A stretch of DNA of 64,000 nucleotides from Elymus sibiricus (taxonomy: Eukaryota > Streptophyta > Magnoliopsida > Poales > Poaceae): assembly GCA_039707655.1 (NCBI GenBank), contig CM077664.1:198394195-198458194 (forward strand). Reading direction: 5' to 3'. Under the pieces are notes generated by a model, which was given only the letters and a program-made list of their open reading frames with translations, was not told where the DNA came from and did not search any database. The position numbers and the translations under genes are program-made. The stretch's first letter is position 1. Each line of letters begins with the position of its first letter. This document shows, one piece after another, positions 12,218 to 24,547 of this stretch.

Positions 12218-15155
12218 TTTCATTTGAAGAGACGCAGTTCAAGGTGAAGTGAATTTCATCTTATCTTGGTTTACTATACAATTACCATTGTAAATTAATG
12301 ATAACGATCATGTCCTTTACTGTCGCGTCTTGTTGCACTTGCTCAATATTGTTAATTGTTCATTCAAAAGTGGTTTGTGTTGGCTTTGATGATCTTATGC
12401 GTGTAAATTACTTTTCATTCTAAATGTGCGTAATCTTTGTGTGAGCCAATTAGTATTAAATTGGACAAAATCTTATCAGCTGAATGTCTTTGTGAAGGCA
12501 AATTGTGCTCAGTCATAGGGTAATACACAGAGCCAAAGCCAAAACAAGTGCATAAAATTTCTATGCCTATTTGGCTAAGATAAATATAACTGCTTTTTGG
12601 GTGATTTGCTATTGAAGCTTACTTCTTTATAGGCAGCCACCATGATTTTACTATGGCCTCCTTGCTTTTAGTCAAGGCTGTGTTTGGTTGTTTTCGCTTG
12701 TCTTGAGAAAAAGGGTATTTGGTCTATTCTGGTTGGTCTGAGCATTGTAGATTGATAGATAGCTCAGAGAAAACATGATTATTGTATGGTGTTGCGCTTG
12801 TCTTTTTTGCTTTGTGAAGAATAAATTACTTGCTGTTACCTGAGGATCCTATCATGTTTGATCCTTATTTTAGTACAAGTACAGGTTCTTAAATAGAGAG
12901 ATGTGCTGGCAGACTGATGTTGCTGATAGTTGAATGCACTCCACGTTACATTGTCAGCAGAGACAGCCCTTTAGGTGCTTGCCTGGTGATGGAACGGGGC
13001 CTTGCTAGCCCATTATGCTTATATAAGTAGCTGCCGTGGCATTGATTACACAGTGTTCGACTAGCTCTTCTTGACTGGTTGGTGCTTGTTGGAGGAACTG
13101 TCTAGCTCTGCCCTCAGTCCAAGAACCGTTGTGTTCCCAGAGACCACATGATCACAAGCTTCCAGTCGTTTGCCATCTGACAGGAAGGACACTCCCAAAA
13201 GACTATCTGGGAGGTCCTTTGTACAGAATCAATTGTCCGGTTGATCTGTGGGAACCCAGGACAGGGACTCACCCCTGGCAGATGCCTGGGATCCTTTTCC
13301 ATCCCCAGGTGGACTTTTTTGCTCTACATTAGTCACCCCAACAGGCAGTATCCTCATAATTTGTACAAGGCCATGTTCCTATAATTGACGTTCTGTTAGT
13401 GGATTTGTCGATTGCCATGAGCCTATAAATGTCCGCTGCAGGCCTGTTACTCGAACTCAATCAATACGAGACCTATAGATCCTGAGCCCCAAGGTTTGAG
13501 ATCCTTACAAGGGGTGGAACCTGAGCCAGGGGCACGCTGACAGGTGTAGGGTTCGTTTATTTGCACTTGAATCTGTATAAACGGCCCACTCACTTGCACC
13601 ACTGGCCTATCCAGTGAAGGAATCAGTCACTGCTCATGTCGGTGTCTACCTGACGCAGGTATCATGATTCGTGGTGTTCTTTGTTATTCAAATCACTGGA
13701 TACAAGAAAGAAGTGCCCAGCAGTGAAAGGTGACCACGGTTTCTTATAACTTCTGCCTTGAGAGTTGAGACTTGATTAGTTGCTTCTGTTTTCACCAGCA
13801 ATTTGGGTGACTAATGAGCCTTGAGAGCCCATTAGTTGACATCATTAAGCACCTGCTTTGTCATATATTTGTGTGATATCTGCAATTTGGTGATACACTG
13901 CGATTCGCCACAACTAGAAATACTTGGTGATATTGGATCGCGTATGTTATGTCTTTGTCCTTGTCTGCCTAAAGAGGCCATTTCTACTTAATTTTACCTT
14001 TATTTGACGTCTTCATACAGCAGGAGACTGAATATTGTATTTGTTATCAGGACATTCTGCAATCACACATGCTGATGTACAGTTTACGGAGGTAATGTAC
14101 ATAGTTTGCCTTTGGAGCAAATTGGGCTTTCGCCGAGCATCACATTTTCCATATACGGGGATCGTGGCGGAGATGGCCCCACAGTATGGTGGATGAGAGG
14201 GTGAAGAAATTTATGACCAGAGAAATAGCTCAAATAGCCCACTGCCAACTTGAATGGTGAGCATTTCTCATTCCACTTCTCTCAGCTGACCCACCCAGTT
14301 TACGAGTTGAGGCCAAAGACTTTGCTGCATTAGAAAGAACCAACTTATTTTGACCAGTCGAATTTGAAACACATTAAAGAGAAAGTGATGAGTGGGTTTT
14401 TAGTGTTTTCCTCCTCTTGGCATTCTTCATACAGGAACCCTTTTGTGAAATATAAGCAACAATTGTGTGCAGCGTGATGAAATAATTTTGTCATGGTGTA
14501 ACTAAGGTCACTATTGGTTCCAGAAAAGTGGAGCGGAGCAATAAACTGGTGTATATGTGTAAAGCTGAGTGTTGATGATACTCTTTGTGAATTGTGATGT
14601 TGCTTCATCCGGCTCGGGCCCCCGTTCCTAGCTAAACGGTAGCGCAACTGAGGATAACACACGTTCTAAAAAAAAGAACTGAGGATAACACACTAACACT
14701 GCAATATTCGAAACGGAAAAAAAGAAAAAGCTTAGATAACACTGCATCTTTTTCATTTTGGGTATGAATGCAGAAGCGTTTAAACATATGCAACGTTCTT
14801 TCTTTTGTGTATACTTGCTTCGCTTGGGCCACTGTAAAGAAAGGAGTTATGACATCTTCAACGCGGACCCTCAAAACTTCCGTAATTGTCTCGACTAAGC
14901 TGTCGGGACGTAATTTACCATTCAACGTGGTCCCGTACGTGTCCGCGGACGCGTCTGCCTGTCTGTTTTTCTGCAAACCAGGGGACTTTGCGGGAGTTCG
15001 GAACTCCATCACGTATGACTCCGACATCCTTCGTTCACTCAAAATCGAGGCGAAGCCTGCACATTTGAAACGGTCTTTCCCATCCCTCTCTGCTCTGATC
15101 ATCGTCGCCCTCCACCCCAATTCCTGTGTTTTTCGCCGTCCGTTGCCGCCGCCAC
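12218..15155 (+). other. Downstream flank of EX1-like gene, no gene recognised
   Basis: AT-rich sequence after the stop codon probably holds the 3' UTR; I cannot place a polyadenylation site with confidence. No open frame with family resemblance, terminal repeats or tandem array was recognised. The overlapping long frames at about 14630-15500 on both strands are GC-driven and carry no motif I know. Confidence 0.5.
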
Positions 15156-15443
15156 ATGGACCCTTACAAAGACCTGCGAGAGCCGGTGGAAGTGGAGGAT
15201 CTAGGGAAGGTGGCCACCCGCAAATCAACTCGGCGACACGACAAGTGCACCGCATCAAAAGGAAGGCAAAGCTTCAAGAGGGCGTCGGGGAGGGTGCAGG
15301 GGCCGGCCAGGGGCGGGGACGCGGGACGTCGCCGCCGTCGACCATGCACATGCCGCCTTGGCCGAAGCAATATCAGTCGCTGTCGAGGTACGACAATCTA
15401 TGGGGCCATCGCCCCTTCTACGTTCGGCTGTGGGCTCACCACA
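15156..15443 (+). pseudogene. Possible first exon cut by the Tat LTR
   Basis: An ATG at 15156 follows a pyrimidine-rich, leader-like stretch and a GCCGCCAC context. The frame begins Met-Asp-Pro-Tyr-Lys-Asp-Leu and is soon Arg- and Gly-rich. It is open to the point where the LTR starts (15444). I do not recognise the protein; chance coding in GC-rich DNA is a real alternative. Confidence 0.22.
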
Positions 15444-16345
15444 TGCAAAGAGCAGCAACAACGACGATCACACAAGCAATTTTACCCAGGTTCGGGCCGC
15501 TGTGAAGCGTAAAACCCTACTCCTGCTTTAGGTGGATTGATGAGTGTTTTGGTGCCCTACAATTACAAGAGCGCGACCTTGCCGGCAAGGGTGCTCAGAG
15601 GTGCAGCTTCTACGCGTAATTGAGCAGGGATCCAACCTTTGTAAAGGTTGCCATGGACCTTCTTTTATAGACGAAAGGGGCTACCACAGTGGCAAAATGG
15701 TAATTACATGTGGTGAATAGTGGCTACAGTGCTATCATACCTAATCCTGACAGTATAGGACAAAAGTATTTATTGCGCCGGCAAGGGAGCGCTGCTTCAC
15801 CTGTACCGTCGGCTCAGCTACCTCCTATTATCTTGACACGCCACTTGGACGGGTGTCAATAAAGCTAATCTTCACGCGGTGGGTTGCCACATGCCCCGAT
15901 AAGCTTCACTTAACTGCCTGTGCGTCCGCCATCTGTTGGCAAAACTCTGACAGGCCGCCACGCTGGAGCGGTGGAGGGAGCTTGCCGGTCCCGATCTTGC
16001 CGGCTTGGATCTTGCCAGCGACTTGAGTCTCGATCTTAAGTACTTCTTTTAGTACTTCTCGACACTAGTGGAAAAACGGCTAGCCACAACTTACGTTGGT
16101 GGCGCGCCATTTTCCTTCAACGCCAGCACTATTTTTCTCAAATAGTGCTGGCGTCGGCTAAATTGGTACGCCAGCTATATATGGGTAGTGCTGACGTGGC
16201 TAATTTGCCTGACATCAATACTATGTCGGCCCTGTTGTGCTGACCAGTTGGAAGATACTGCTGGCGTCAGCTTCGTACACACGCCATAGATAATGTTTCT
16301 AGTGCTGTCGTGCTCTGCTGTGGAACGCCAGCACTAAGTTTTGCC

Positions 16346-16354
16346 TATATATAG
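16346..16354 (+). promoter_or_regulatory. TATA box of the GRF gene in CACTA 1
   Basis: TATATATAG lies 89 bp upstream of the ATG at 16443, followed by an A/C/T-rich leader, and within the subterminal repeat zone of the transposon. Confidence 0.6.
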
Positions 16355-16442
16355 ATGTGTTGGCAGCTCCTTGTTTATCAAATACATTCACTTCCATTCT
16401 CCACAAAATTCTACTCCCTCTTAGCTAGCTGCTTTGGTGACA

Positions 16443-17276
16443 ATGGACCCACCGGAGCTTGTCGAATCGGCACGAGCCCCGCGTGCGAGCCCACGTCGGC
16501 GGGGCGTGTCGAAAGTTTGGGATAACGCCGCCTTGTCCGAGCTCTCATCTGGCCCCGTTGGCTACGGCATGAGCTCGCCACGGCCAATGCAGCCGGCCCT
16601 GTCCGGCGAATCATCCCGCTGCAGCGCGACGTCCGTTCGATCCGGCAGCTACGCCACCGCCGAAGTTGCCGCGAATCGAGCTAGGACACATGTCTTGCTT
16701 TGCGACTGTCGACGCCGTGTTGATAAGCACATGTCGCACACAGAATGGAATCTGGAGCGAGAGTTCTACATCTGCGCTAACCGTGGAAAGGTATAATATG
16801 ACAGAAAATACCTCTCGGTCTATTTCTGCTAATTTGCATAATTCAACTCTATCGTCTAGTGTCGCTCACATGACTATGTTTACGTATATATATATTGTGA
16901 TCCACAGACACCAGTGACAAAATATTGCTACACATGGATATGGGTTGATCTCGTGCAGAAGTACGTAAGCGAGTTGCTCGAGTACTCCATTGGACCACTG
17001 AGACAACAGATAGATGAGATGTAGCTCAAGAATGATGTGATGCGCGGCCAAATCCAAAAATTCAAGATGCTTCGATATGCGCTTTTAGCTGGTGTTATGC
17101 TTGGCCTCGTTCTCCCAGCTGGATCGGTCGCCGTCTTCGTCTTCTCCGCCTACGTCTTCCCCTCGTTGTCGCCTCCGCCTCCACCGCTTCCACCCCCTCG
17201 TCTCCACCCCGCCGCCCTCGTCGCCTCCACCCTGCAACGCCCCCTCGCCGTCTCCGCCGCCGCCGGTGAGTTATAG
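16443..17276 (+). pseudogene. GRF-type zinc-finger protein with C-terminal membrane segment
   Basis: Exon 1 is 16443-16790 and exon 2 starts at 16908 (GT-AG intron). A zinc-finger of GRF type spans the junction: CDC, then REFYIC, then CYTWIWVD, giving the C-x-C, C, C ligand pattern and the aromatic end typical of the family. GRF fingers bind single-stranded or structured nucleic acid. A short helix follows, then an in-frame TAG at 17022-17024, and the frame continues with an amphipathic stretch and one hydrophobic segment (MLRYALLAGVMLGL onward) and a Pro-rich tail to 17276. Without the TAG the protein would be about 238 aa. Many small grass proteins have this GRF plus coiled-coil or membrane layout. 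Whether the TAG abolishes function or marks the real end is open. Confidence 0.65.
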
Positions 17277-17279
17277 TGT

Positions 17280-17540
17280 AAGATTTTAGTGTAGTGTATG
17301 TAGTTGTAGTGTAAGATTTTAGTGTAGTGTAGTTGTAGTGTAAGATTTTAGTGTAGCTTTAGTTGTAGTGTAGAAGTTTTTGTGTAAGAGTAGTGTACAA
17401 TTTTTAGTATAAGATTTTAGTGTAGTATAGAATTTTAGTATATGATTTTAGTGTAGTGTAGAATTTTAGTATATGATTTTAGTGTAGTTTTATTGTACTT
17501 CTACGTAGTGTACTTGTAGTGAAAGAATTTAGTGTAGTCG
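17280..17540 (+). repeat. Degenerate TGTAAGATTTTAGTGTAG tandem repeat
   Basis: Variants of GTGTAAGATTTTAGTGTAGT recur about eight times, mixed with GTAGTTGTAGT. The tract lies in what appears to be an intron (donor CCGGTGAGT at 17266, acceptor TTACAG ending 17642) leading to the AP2-like ORF. Confidence 0.75.
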
Positions 17541-17642
17541 TTGTATTGTACGTTTAATTACATTGTAGATTGTAGGTTTTGCAGGTACTCGTCAATATGC
17601 CCAATTTTTACTAACTTGTTAGTTATATATGCACCGTTACAG

Positions 17643-18026
17643 ATGTCTCCGAAGTTTCGTGGTGTGTGACCGAAGGGGAATAAGTACTATGCCACCATTA
17701 GGAAGGACAATGTCGTCCACGAGCTTGGCCACCGGGACACCCCAGAGTTAGCGGCGCGTGCCTATGATGCCATGGCAGTAGAGTTCTTTCAGGAAGGGGC
17801 GATTTTGAACTTCCCTGAGTGTCGTGAGTACCCGAAGTTCCTCGTGCCGCCGGGCATTCGGATATGCACTAGGGCTGAGGAGAAGGAGAACAAACAGGCC
17901 GAGATGCAGTTCTTCGACCCATTGGTGAGCGAGCTTGCGAGAGATGAGAAACTCGTGGAGACCAACAAGATGATGCTTCTTCAGTATGCAGCCAGGAAGA
18001 GCGCGGAGGAGGATCCCATAGAGTAG
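17643..18026 (+). pseudogene. AP2/ERF-like DNA-binding ORF
   Basis: The ATG stands directly after a consensus acceptor, so the upstream sequence is probably a 5' UTR intron. The frame opens Met-Ser-Pro-Lys-Phe-Arg-Gly-Val and has the hallmarks of an AP2 domain: the FRGV start, YYATIRKDN strand, LG-x-RDTPELAARAYD helix and AILNFPE end. It lacks the usual Trp-containing YRG core, and codon 9 is TGA (17667-17669), at a place where an Arg would be expected. The tail (about residues 80-127) is charged and probably coiled. AP2 domains are plant transcription-factor DNA-binding modules. The closest alternative is an AP2-like homing or transposon protein; I favour a captured or transposon-borne AP2 module. 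Confidence 0.65.
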
Positions 18027-18324
18027 GATGCCTTGGAGCGTGAGGAGGGTCAGCAGGGGTGTCGTAGGTCTACTAGGGATGACCACGAGGCTGGTCCCTC
18101 TGGCCACTAGCTTGCTAGATGGGTAGCGCTACATATTTCATATGAACTGTTTAACTTTATGCATGTTTTATGTTTGAACTACGCATGGTTTGTAGAACTG
18201 CTTAATTAGAAGTATGTGTTAATATCTAGATGGCCGGGTAGCGCTAGTTTAACTGCTTATATGTTGCATTATATCTATGTATCTGTTATGTATGCTTATT
18301 TTTGTCAACTTGATGAAAGCAGTA

Positions 18325-18848
18325 ATGGATGCACCATGTGAGACCTGTGGTTCAGTGAGATGCCAAAGGGATAAGGAGTTCTTCATTGATCTTCCGAATG
18401 ACTTCCTCACTAGGACGGTATGTTTTAGTAGAACATGTTCTGATTGAGTTTCATATGATGGATACGGTTGTGCCCAAAATTGTCTAACTAGCTAGTTCTT
18501 TCTTTCAATTTTGCTCAGGTCATCCCTTGCGGGGCAAGGCGTGACTTCTTAGAGAAGTTTCGAGTTCCACTTGATGCCACCATCACATTCCAGTGCACCC
18601 TCATGAAGATGTTGACGGCCCAACAATTCAATTGTCTTGTCACCAACGAGCCAAACCGCACCTATTTCAGTTGCCCTGGTTGGACAGCCCTCGCAACTGC
18701 TTACGAGATGGAAGCTGGACAGAGAGCCACATTCTACCTCGACTATGATCATGACGAGATCATGGTCAACTACAGGCCTGCTAGTAGCGACGACGATGGT
18801 TCACTTACTCCAGACTATGACCCTGAATCCGCCCGCCGAAAAGTCTAG
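18325..18848 (+). CDS. B3-like DNA-binding protein, two exons
   Basis: Exon 1 18325-18417 and exon 2 18519-18848 (GT-AG intron, phase 0) give an open 140-aa protein. It begins with a small Cys motif (CETCGSVRC) and then has features of a plant B3 domain: FFIDLPNDFL, a variable middle, then TYFSCPGWTALATAYEMEAG and a final beta strand (ATFYLDYD). The C-terminal 20 residues are acidic. B3 domains bind DNA in plant transcription factors such as RAV, ARF and LEC2. The resemblance is in pattern rather than in a perfect signature, so a divergent B3-like fold is the claim. It is the only one of the three cargo ORFs with no internal stop. Confidence 0.55.
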
Positions 18849-19711
18849 TTAGCTAGTTGGCATGCATGGAAGATCTCATGTTATTAATTACAACCTCCAT
18901 TTATTTGAACTTGTACATTCAGATGTTACTTTGCCTACTTTGTTAAACTATATCAATAAGTGCACTCTTGAACTTAAATGTTGTTATTGGGTCTATTTAG
19001 TACTTGTTAAGGTTGATTTAATTACTGTTCGTAAACTGGATTGTGCTGTCATTTTGGTTGGGATCGATGCTGTACAGCTTTTATTTCAAATCTGAAAATC
19101 AAATTATTGGCGTTGGGAAAACATGGAATGTCACTACCGATGAAAATTACTGCTGGCGTTGGCCACGTGGCACGCCATTAACCTCCAAAATACTGCTGGC
19201 GTAGGGCCAACGCCAGCACTATTTTCTAACAATGACGCCATATTGGTGGCGTCGTGTGTCCACGCCAGCAAAGCCGTTTTTGGCACACCATAGCTAGGCT
19301 TTTTTGCACTAGTGCGATGACCTACCTGGAGGTCTTCTTCATGATTTTATCTACCAAGTCTTGAGTACTTGGGATAAATCCGGTCTTCCGCCAAGTCCTT
19401 CCCGGTGAGGAGGCCACTACTGTTTGTGCATAGTCAGGGGTATTGAACACCCATTTTCAATACACCGACAGGAGCCCCCGGGCCTGGGCCAGACACGCGT
19501 GTGAAGCGTCGTTTGGGCTAGGCCCATCACAATGCACAGACAGCCGCGTATCAGAAGATAATTGTTGCCATGATTACTTTTACTGCGCGCCCACGACGGC
19601 GCATTAAATGCAGGACGAGGGAGTGGTGGAACGAAACGGCAATTTGTAGTTGTGCGCCTGAAAAAGCGCTGCCATGCCGAACAGTAAAGAGCCAGCCCCC
19701 GCGCCTTCCCC

Positions 19712-19719
19712 ATAAAAGG
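19712..19719 (+). promoter_or_regulatory. TATA box of the Tat antisense gene
   Basis: ATAAAAGG lies 144 bp upstream of the ATG at 19856. A long pyrimidine-rich leader and a GTCGCCATGG start context follow. The site is inside the element, between the 3' LTR and the antisense gene, on the strand opposite to gag-pol. Confidence 0.55.
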
Positions 19720-22700
19720 GCATCTGCGGGTGCGGTGCTCGATTTACTGCTACCTTCTCTCCCAATCCATCTTCTTCCTTGCGCAAGAGCAGAATCCTCC
19801 GCAGTTGCGCTGCTCCGCTCGCGCTTTCCATCAAATTCCCCTCCTCCCAGTCGCCATGGCTCCGAAGAAGGCCGACCCGGAGGCGGAGAAGAAGAAAGTT
19901 GATGCCGCCAAACAGCGAAGGGAGAAAGTTGTCTTCCCGCCGACACTGAAGGTTGACGAACTCACACAGAAGTACTCGTACGTATGGGCGAGGAAGACCA
20001 AGGATCATCCGGCCACAGAAGTGCTGCTAGCGGATCTTCCCCGCACCGATGATAAGTACCCATCCTTTGCTGGATATTTTTACTGCGGGTTGTGTCCCCC
20101 TTTTCGGATTTCTTCGACGAGGTGATGCGGTCATACAGGTTCAGGCTTCTAGACTTTGGTCCAAATGCCATCACCTGCATGTCCGTTTTGCCCATCTCTG
20201 TGAAAATTTTGTGGGGGTTATGCCCAATGTGCCTCTATTCCGACACTTCTTCATTCCCTAGATTGAAAGTGGCGACGCCCTCTCTGGCAGCGTCACTTGG
20301 ATTCCTAGGAAAAGAATGAAGAAGCAATACCTTGACGGCAAGCTCCACGTGAAGTGGCCTGAATGGAGGGCAGAGTGCTATTGGATTAAGCAGGCGAACT
20401 TCCCGGACTACTGCAACCCCAGATCCGAGAAGATTCAGAGGAGTCCCCACTGGAGTGATGTAGGCCCCAATGACGACAAGCTCTGCCTTGCTTTAGACAG
20501 AATCCTCAGCCCCAAAGCCGCCAACCTGACCATTGAGATGGTTGGCGCAGATTTTATTTGGCGCCGGATCGCACCTTTGTAGGAGAGGGGCCGGTGAGCT
20601 TGGGAATACAAGAATCCGACTGACACGATGCGGCTGCTTCCAAGCCTCCCCAACAACTTGACGGTAATGGAGCATTACTGGCTCGTTTGTCAGCTCTTCA
20701 ACAAGGGCTACAATTTCACCTTGCCGGAGACGATAGTCCCTTTGTGCAATAGTACTGCCAAGGACTCCATTCTGGCTATGATGCCGACATGCAATGCCAA
20801 GGGTGTTGAAGGCCACTGGAAAACACCCACCCAGGCCGAAGTGGACGCATGGTTCACCAACTTGGCAAAAACGCTAAGCAGGAAAGGAAGGGACATGGTC
20901 CACCCCACCAAGGATGAGGAACTGGAATTTATTGCCATGAGGGCAGACGAAGCAAGAAGAGCGGCACATTCCCGGGTCGCAGCGAGCGATGCCGACGAAG
21001 GAGAACATGCCGAAGAGCGTGAAAACAAAGAAGATCGCACCGAAGAGCATGAAGATGAAGAAGGACATGCCGATGAGCATGTGGAAGAGGTGGGAGGAGA
21101 GGAAGAGCCCCCTGCTCCTCCTGCTCGATCGAGGTCCACCACTTCGAGAAGGCCAACAAAAAAGAAGTCGACACGCCCCGAGCCGGCAAGCAATGAACCT
21201 GTCGGCACATAAGCGACTGCCAAAGCTCCCCGGCAGCAAGCTGCCCGGCAACAATCTTCCCGACGACAAACTTCTCAGCGACAACAACCTCAACGCTCAT
21301 CTTCCCGGTGACAAACTCTGCCAACTGTAGAAGAAGCGGGAACTTCCCAGCCCCCGGCCTCTTCAGCGGCGAAGCGCACCAGGTCTTCTTCACCCCCAGC
21401 TCCAGCCCCCGACTCTGGAAGCCAGGCGTACTGGGATCTCTCACGCCTATCTGATGACGATGAGGAAGAGTAAGTGCTTACTTCACCCCGACTCATTATT
21501 TCTGTAAGCCATCTGCCATTACTGATCTGATGGCTTGCTTGTTTTTGTTCTTGTAGGGACAAGGCGCCTTTGGCGCACCGGACCCAGAAGAGGGCGAGGA
21601 CTACCGAAGAAGGTGAGCTAGTAATGAATATTGGGCAGAGCTCAGCCTCTCCTGAAGTAGTGGTGATCAGCCCCCAGCTAGAAGAGGCTAGCCACGCGCC
21701 ACTGGTAAGTGCCTCCACCGATGCTGACATGGAGATGGAAGGTGGTCGCCGCGAAGAGGAGTGCCGGGAAGCGGACCCCTTGGCTGCACCTTCAACATCA
21801 ATCCCTCCGGAGAGTGTGTTGCCAGAGAGGACTACCGTGGAGGAACCTGTCCGCTCTGAGGACGTGCCGGTAACTGATGTTGTCGGCAACCAAGCGACGA
21901 CAACTGATGTTGCCGGAGGAGAAACTGAGCCTCCTCAACAAGAACAACCAGGTAATCTATTCTCCACAAACACTTCCTCTGTTTTCTTGCCAGCACCATT
22001 TCCCTTCACCTTTATTTCTTGATTTTGAATCTGAACTTCTTCTGGCTCTTTCTTCCTTCACAGAGTTGGCACCTCCAGAAGAGAGGGACCCCGTCGACGA
22101 CGCGGAGTCGATCGCCAAGACCGCCGTGGAAGAGGCTGCCAAGGTTGCTGCAGATGAAACTACCAAGGCTGCCGCCGAAGATGCCGCCACAGCCGCCACC
22201 AATGAGGCCGCAAGAGCAACTGCAAGAGCGGCTGAGGAGGCTGATAAGGTTGCCGGCAAGACTCCGATTTCAGCCGCAACAGATGTAGAGATGGGAACAC
22301 CTGGAGATGCCGCACCAAATGCTGACAACCATCCAGTTGCGCCAGAAGCCCCACCAACACGCCAATCTCAGAGGGCCATGAGCATGATCTGGAGAGATGC
22401 TCTCCCCAGCTCGTCCAGTGCCGAAGCGCACGCGCTGGAGGAGGTAGACGACAAACTGGTCATCCCTTACCCCATGGGCACTGATGAAGAGCGCAATCTT
22501 GATGACGATGCCTCCGACTACTTCTTTTTGGAAGATATGGAGCATGGTTTCAAGGCAGCTCAACGGGGCTTCAGTAGACGCTGGAAGAAGCTTAATCTTC
22601 ACAAGCAACTTGTTGAAATAGCAGAGCAGGAGTTCGTGCAACGGATCGATGAAGCAAAGACCTGGTATGCTGAACAGGTCCAAGACATCAAAGACCGGCA

Positions 22701-22985
22701 GGTCCAAATTGCCGCTGAGAGGGAAGCCTTCATCTTGGAGCAAGCAGCGGGGAAAATGGCTCAGGCGGAAGCCGCCAAGAAGGCCGCGGCAGCTGACAGC
22801 GCGCTAACTCAGCGCAAGATCGGCCTCGATGCTCACGAGGAAGATCTTGCTGCAGAGAAGAAGCACTTGACGCCAAGCTTCGCGCCAAGGATGACAAAAT
22901 CTAGACCCTCCTAGACAAACACACTCAGGAGCTTGAACAGGCGCATACTGAAGCCCTTCAAGCCCAAGCTTTGGAGCACGCCGGG

Positions 22986-24547
22986 TGCTACTTGTAGACT
23001 GCGTTGGTATTTCCCCGAAGAGGAGGGGATGATGCAGTATAGTAGAGATAAGTATTTCCCTCAGTTAAGAACCAAGGTTATCACTCCAGTAGGAGAACCA
23101 AGCAAAATTCCGTTAAGCGCACCTGCACACACAAGAGCAAACACTTGCACCCAACGCAAATAAGAGGGTTGTCAATCCTCTTAGCGGTTATTTGCAAGGA
23201 TTAAATCTTATAGAGGTAAATAGATACACTAAAATACTAATTAAAATAAAAGTAAATAAATTGCAGCAAGGTATTTTTAGGTTTTTTATATATGATAAAG
23301 TAGACCCGGGGGCCATAGTTTTCACTAGAGGCTTCTCTCTCGAACACATAGCATACGGTGGGTTGACAAATTACTGTTGGGCAATTGATAGAAAAGCAAA
23401 TAATTATGACGGATTCATGGCAATGATCATATATATAGGCATCACGTCCGAGACAAGTAGACCGACTCCTGTCTGCATCTACTACTATTACTCCACCCAT
23501 CGACCGCTATCCAGCATGCATCTAGGGTATTAAGTATGAAACAGAGTAACACCTTATGCAAGATGACATGATGTAGACAAAGTAAACTCAAGCAATATGA
23601 TTAAACCCCATCTTTTTATCCTTGATGGCAACAATAAAAATACGTGTCATGTCCCCTTCTGTCACTGGGATTGAGCACCGCAAGATTGAACCCATCACAA
23701 AGCACCTCTCCCATTGCAAGACAAATCAATCTAGTAGGCCAAACCAAATCGATAGATCAGAGAGAAATACAAAGCTATAATAATCATGCATAAAAGAGTT
23801 CAGAGAAGACTCAAATATTTCTCATGAATAATCTGATCATAAACTCACAATTCATCGGATCCCAACAAACACACCGCAAAAGAAGATTACATCGGATAGA
23901 ACTCCAAGAACATCGAGGAGAACATGGTATTGAAGATCAAAGAGAGAGAAGAAGCCATCTAGCTACTAGCTATGGACCCGTAGGTCTGTGGTAAACTACT
24001 CACACATCATCGGAAGGGCAGCAAGGTTGATGAAGAAGCCCTCCGTGATCGATTCCCCCTCCGGCAGAGTACCGGAAAAGGCCTCCAGATGGGATCACGG
24101 AAGAACAGAGGCTTGCGGCGGCGGAAAGGTTTTCTATTCTGTCTCTCTGGTATATTGGGAATACTTGGGAATTTATAGCGCTGGAATTAGGTCAGGAGGG
24201 GCAACGAGGGGCCCACAAGCCAGGGGGCTGGCCCTACCCCCCTAGGCGTGCCCTCCAGGCTTGTCGCCTGCTCGTGGCTCTTCTGGTCTTCTCCCGAAGC
24301 TTCGTGGGTCTCTTCTAGTCCAGAAAAAATTAATCCAAAGTTTTTTTCTCGTTTGGACACTTGTTGATAATGATTTTCTGAAAAGGCAAAAACAAGCAAA
24401 AAACAGCAACTGACACTGGGCACTGGGTTAATAGGTTAGTCCCAAAAAATGATATATAATGGCATATAATTGCATATAAGACATCCAAGATTGATACTAT
24501 AATAGCATGGAATAATAAAAAATTATAGATACGTTGGAGACGTATCA
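22986..24547 (-). repeat. 3' LTR of the gag-only element
   Basis: On the + strand it begins TGCTACTTGTAG and ends ACGTATCA; reversed it starts TGATACGTCTCC. The minus strand carries a TATAAATT-like box near 24172-24180 and a GC-rich imperfect inverted repeat upstream of it (24190-24270). Confidence 0.9.

Larger units (their letters stand above)
16063..19314 (+). mobile_element. CACTA element 1 (3252 bp) carrying three plant gene modules
   Basis: Termini read CACTAGTGGAAAAACGGCTA at the left and, reversed, CACTAGTGCAAAAAAGCCTA at the right; the flanks carry the 3-bp duplication CGA (16060-16062, 19315-19317). Many copies of the subterminal motif CGCCAGC or GCTGGCG lie in both orientations within about 300 bp of each end, as expected for CACTA transposase binding sites. 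No TNP2-like or TNPA-like transposase is visible, so it is non-autonomous. Between the ends, all on the + strand, lie a GRF zinc-finger gene, an AP2-like ORF and a B3-like gene. Confidence 0.92.
15444..19470 (-). repeat. 3' LTR of the Tat element, split by a CACTA insertion
   Basis: The LTR ends CACCGACA at 19470, i.e. TGTCGGTG at its 5' end on the minus strand, directly next to the purine tract. Its other end is best placed at TGCAAAGAGC (15444), in a stretch reading CAATTTTACCCAGGTTCGGGCC that is common at wheat gypsy LTR ends. Without the CACTA insertion it is about 770 bp. The left border is the less certain one, since no second LTR is available for comparison. Confidence 0.65.

Noticed and set aside
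14632..15258. 208-aa minus-strand frame overlapping a 245-aa plus-strand frame
   Set aside because: Both are open only because the block is GC-rich; neither has a recognisable motif, splice logic or promoter.
20628..22360. Long minus-strand frames opposite the Tat antisense gene
   Set aside because: They are shadows of the Ala/Glu-rich coding strand (poly-Ser and poly-Leu products) with no family resemblance.
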